A stretch of DNA of 64,000 nt from G963677445 sp963677445 (GTDB lineage Bacteria > Bacteroidota > Ignavibacteria > Ignavibacteriales > Melioribacteraceae): positions 1 through 64,000 of the forward strand of contig CAXXGF010000052.1 in the NCBI GenBank assembly GCA_963677445.2, in the 5' to 3' direction. The translations under genes were made by a program, and so were the position numbers. Under the pieces are notes generated by a model. It had not been told where the DNA came from and ran no database searches. It worked only from the letters and a program-made list of their open reading frames with translations. Below, one piece after another: positions 62,570-64,000 of the stretch (positions are counted from its first letter, which is position 1; the number at the start of each line of letters is the position of its first letter).

Positions 62570-64000
62570 ATGAGTATGTATTGTTATCAGTGCCAGGAAG
62601 CGTCAAAAGGTGAAGCGTGTACATTAGTCGGGATATGCGGCAAACATTCAGAAGTATCGCGTCTTCAGGATGTGCTTCTTTACACGATTAAAGGATTGGC
62701 GTGGGTAAATAACCTCGCGCGGGAAAAAGGGATTAATGAAAAAACGACGGATCGTCTTATTGTCCAAAGTCTTTTTTCAACAATTACCAACGCAAATTTT
62801 GACGGCAAAGTTTTCATCAGCCGAATAAAGGAAGCCCTCGAAATTAGAGATGAGATCAGACTGGAGCTGGAAAAAGAAGTGAAGTTTGATCTGATTCCGG
62901 AAGCCGCCACCTGGTTCGCTACTACAAAAGATGAATTCCTCAGAAAATCGGATCATGTCGGTGTCCTCGCGGAGAACAATGAAGATATCAGGTCGCTTAA
63001 GGAATTGCTGATATATGGCATCAAAGGAATGGCGGCATATCTTGAACACGCGAATGTTCTCGGGTATGAAAATAATGAGATTGACGCTTATATTCAGAAA
63101 GGGCTTGCCGAGTCATTAAAAGAAGATATTGAAGTTGATGACCTGATTGGTCTAATTCTCGAAGCGGGAAAATTTGGTGTGGATACCATGGCCCTGCTTG
63201 ACAAAGCAAACACCGATATGTATGGCAGCCCGGAACTGACAAAGGTTAAAACCGGCGTAAGAAACAATCCTGCGATACTTATAAGCGGACATGATCTTAA
63301 GGATATTGAAATTCTTCTGAAACAGACCAAAGGCACAGGGGTGGATGTTTATACACATTGCGAAATGCTCCCGGCTCATTATTATCCCGCGTTCAAAAAA
63401 TATGATCATTTTGTGGGGAACTACGGCAACGCCTGGTGGAAACAGAAAGAAGAATTTGAATCATTTAACGGTCCGGTGCTGCTTACAACCAACTGCCTTG
63501 TTCCGCCAAAAGATTCATATAAAGATCGTGTTTATACTACAGGTGTAGTAGGATTTGAGGGACTGAAACATATCGATGAAAAAAACGGTGACAAAGATTT
63601 TACTCCCCTGGTTGAGCATGCTAAAAAATGCCAGCCGCCGACCCAAATTGAGGATGGTGAAATAATCGGCGGATTCGCTCACGCGCAGGTGCTGGCTTTA
63701 GCCGATAAGGTTGTGGATGCCGTAAAATCGGGCGCGATCAAAAAATTTGTGGTAATGGCGGGCTGCGACGGCAGAAGCAAAGCGAGAGAATATTACACTC
63801 AATTTGCCGACGCTCTTCCGCAGGATAATGTAATCCTAACAGCTGGATGCGCGAAATTTAAATATAACAAACTCAATCTTGGCGATATCGGCGGTATTCC
63901 CAGGGCGCTTGACGCGGGCCAGTGCAACGATTCATATTCACTCGCGCTTATAGCGATGAAGTTAAAAGAGGTATTCGGCCTTGAGGATATCAACGATCTG
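62570..64000 (+). CDS. hcp: Hydroxylamine reductase / hybrid-cluster protein, cut by window end
   Basis: The visible 477 residues begin MSMYCYQCQEASKG with C5, C8, C17 and C23 (C-x2-C-x8-C-x5-C), the proximal iron-sulphur site of strict-anaerobe type Hcp. Later motifs include GIKGMAAYLEHANVLGY, ILISGHDLKDIEILL, YTHCEMLPAHYYPAF, LTTNCLVPP, VVMAGCDGRSKAREYY and AGCAKFKYN, which hold the ligands of the hybrid cluster. The full protein is about 550 residues, so the end is outside. Hcp reduces NO (and hydroxylamine) and protects against nitrosative stress. An ATG at 62570 follows CGGAGGACC. The gene is divergent from a Crp/Fnr regulator. Confidence 0.95.
   Translation, partial: MSMYCYQCQEASKGEACTLVGICGKHSEVSRLQDVLLYTIKGLAWVNNLAREKGINEKTTDRLIVQSLFSTITNANFDGKVFISRIKEALEIRDEIRLELEKEVKFDLIPEAATWFATTKDEFLRKSDHVGVLAENNEDIRSLKELLIYGIKGMAAYLEHANVLGYENNEIDAYIQKGLAESLKEDIEVDDLIGLILEAGKFGVDTMALLDKANTDMYGSPELTKVKTGVRNNPAILISGHDLKDIEILLKQTKGTGVDVYTHCEMLPAHYYPAFKKYDHFVGNYGNAWWKQKEEFESFNGPVLLTTNCLVPPKDSYKDRVYTTGVVGFEGLKHIDEKNGDKDFTPLVEHAKKCQPPTQIEDGEIIGGFAHAQVLALADKVVDAVKSGAIKKFVVMAGCDGRSKAREYYTQFADALPQDNVILTAGCAKFKYNKLNLGDIGGIPRALDAGQCNDSYSLALIAMKLKEVFGLEDINDL

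Overview
The window looks like a chromosomal piece of a Bacteroidota/FCB-group bacterium, most likely an Ignavibacteria-like lineage. Four large proteins end in the type IX secretion (T9SS) sorting domain with the SQNYPNPFNP signature, there are many short lipoproteins, a GH97 enzyme, Bacteroidetes-type intergenic repeats, multiheme cytochromes and an anaerobic haem pathway (hemN). No rRNA or tRNA gene was recognised.

Region 1 (1-8830) reads as an integron-style gene-cassette array without a visible integrase, all genes on the minus strand. Three cassettes have matching core sites at both ends: a DUF4062 protein, a four-gene secreted protease/lipoprotein operon and a GIY-YIG-like protein. Two diverged copies of a leader (2693-3290 and 8333-8830), each with a conserved promoter-like motif, precede cassette runs. 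An IS3-family element with a 4-bp target duplication sits inside one recombination site. Region 2 (8907-17574) holds a nitroreductase and then an apparent extracellular electron transfer locus: a c554-type cytochrome, an outer-membrane barrel, a 14-haem cytochrome, a 9-haem CxxxxCH/CxxCH lipoprotein, a sigma-54 activator, and a TPR protein plus a T9SS-exported octahaem cytochrome behind a sigma-54 promoter with an array of TGTTTCA sites. Region 3 (17583-25838) has a repeat element, a bacteriohemerythrin and the haem operon hemX-hemA-hemC-hemD-hemE-hemN.

Region 4 (26061-42842) mixes broken genes and repeats with T9SS cargo (endonuclease/phosphatase-like protein, giant subtilisin, DUF362 protein), a potassium channel, an RHH/PIN toxin-antitoxin pair and a methyltransferase. 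Region 5 (42974-45910) is a methionine-rich/DUF302/SHOCT cluster with a second sigma-54 activator, a second -24/-12 promoter and paired palindromes. Region 6 (46331-64000) carries GH97, a kinase plus solute-binding-protein pair, DUF695/RraB and RsbRD-like proteins, an ankyrin/beta-lactamase fusion, an AbrB/Doc pair, and a Crp/Fnr regulator divergent from a hybrid-cluster protein gene cut by the window end, with a perfect palindrome between them.

At least eight reading frames are interrupted by single-base shifts, and in nearly all the fix is deletion of one extra base, several in T/A runs. This could mean residual sequencing error rather than gene decay, so those genes are reported as frameshifted with their restored products.
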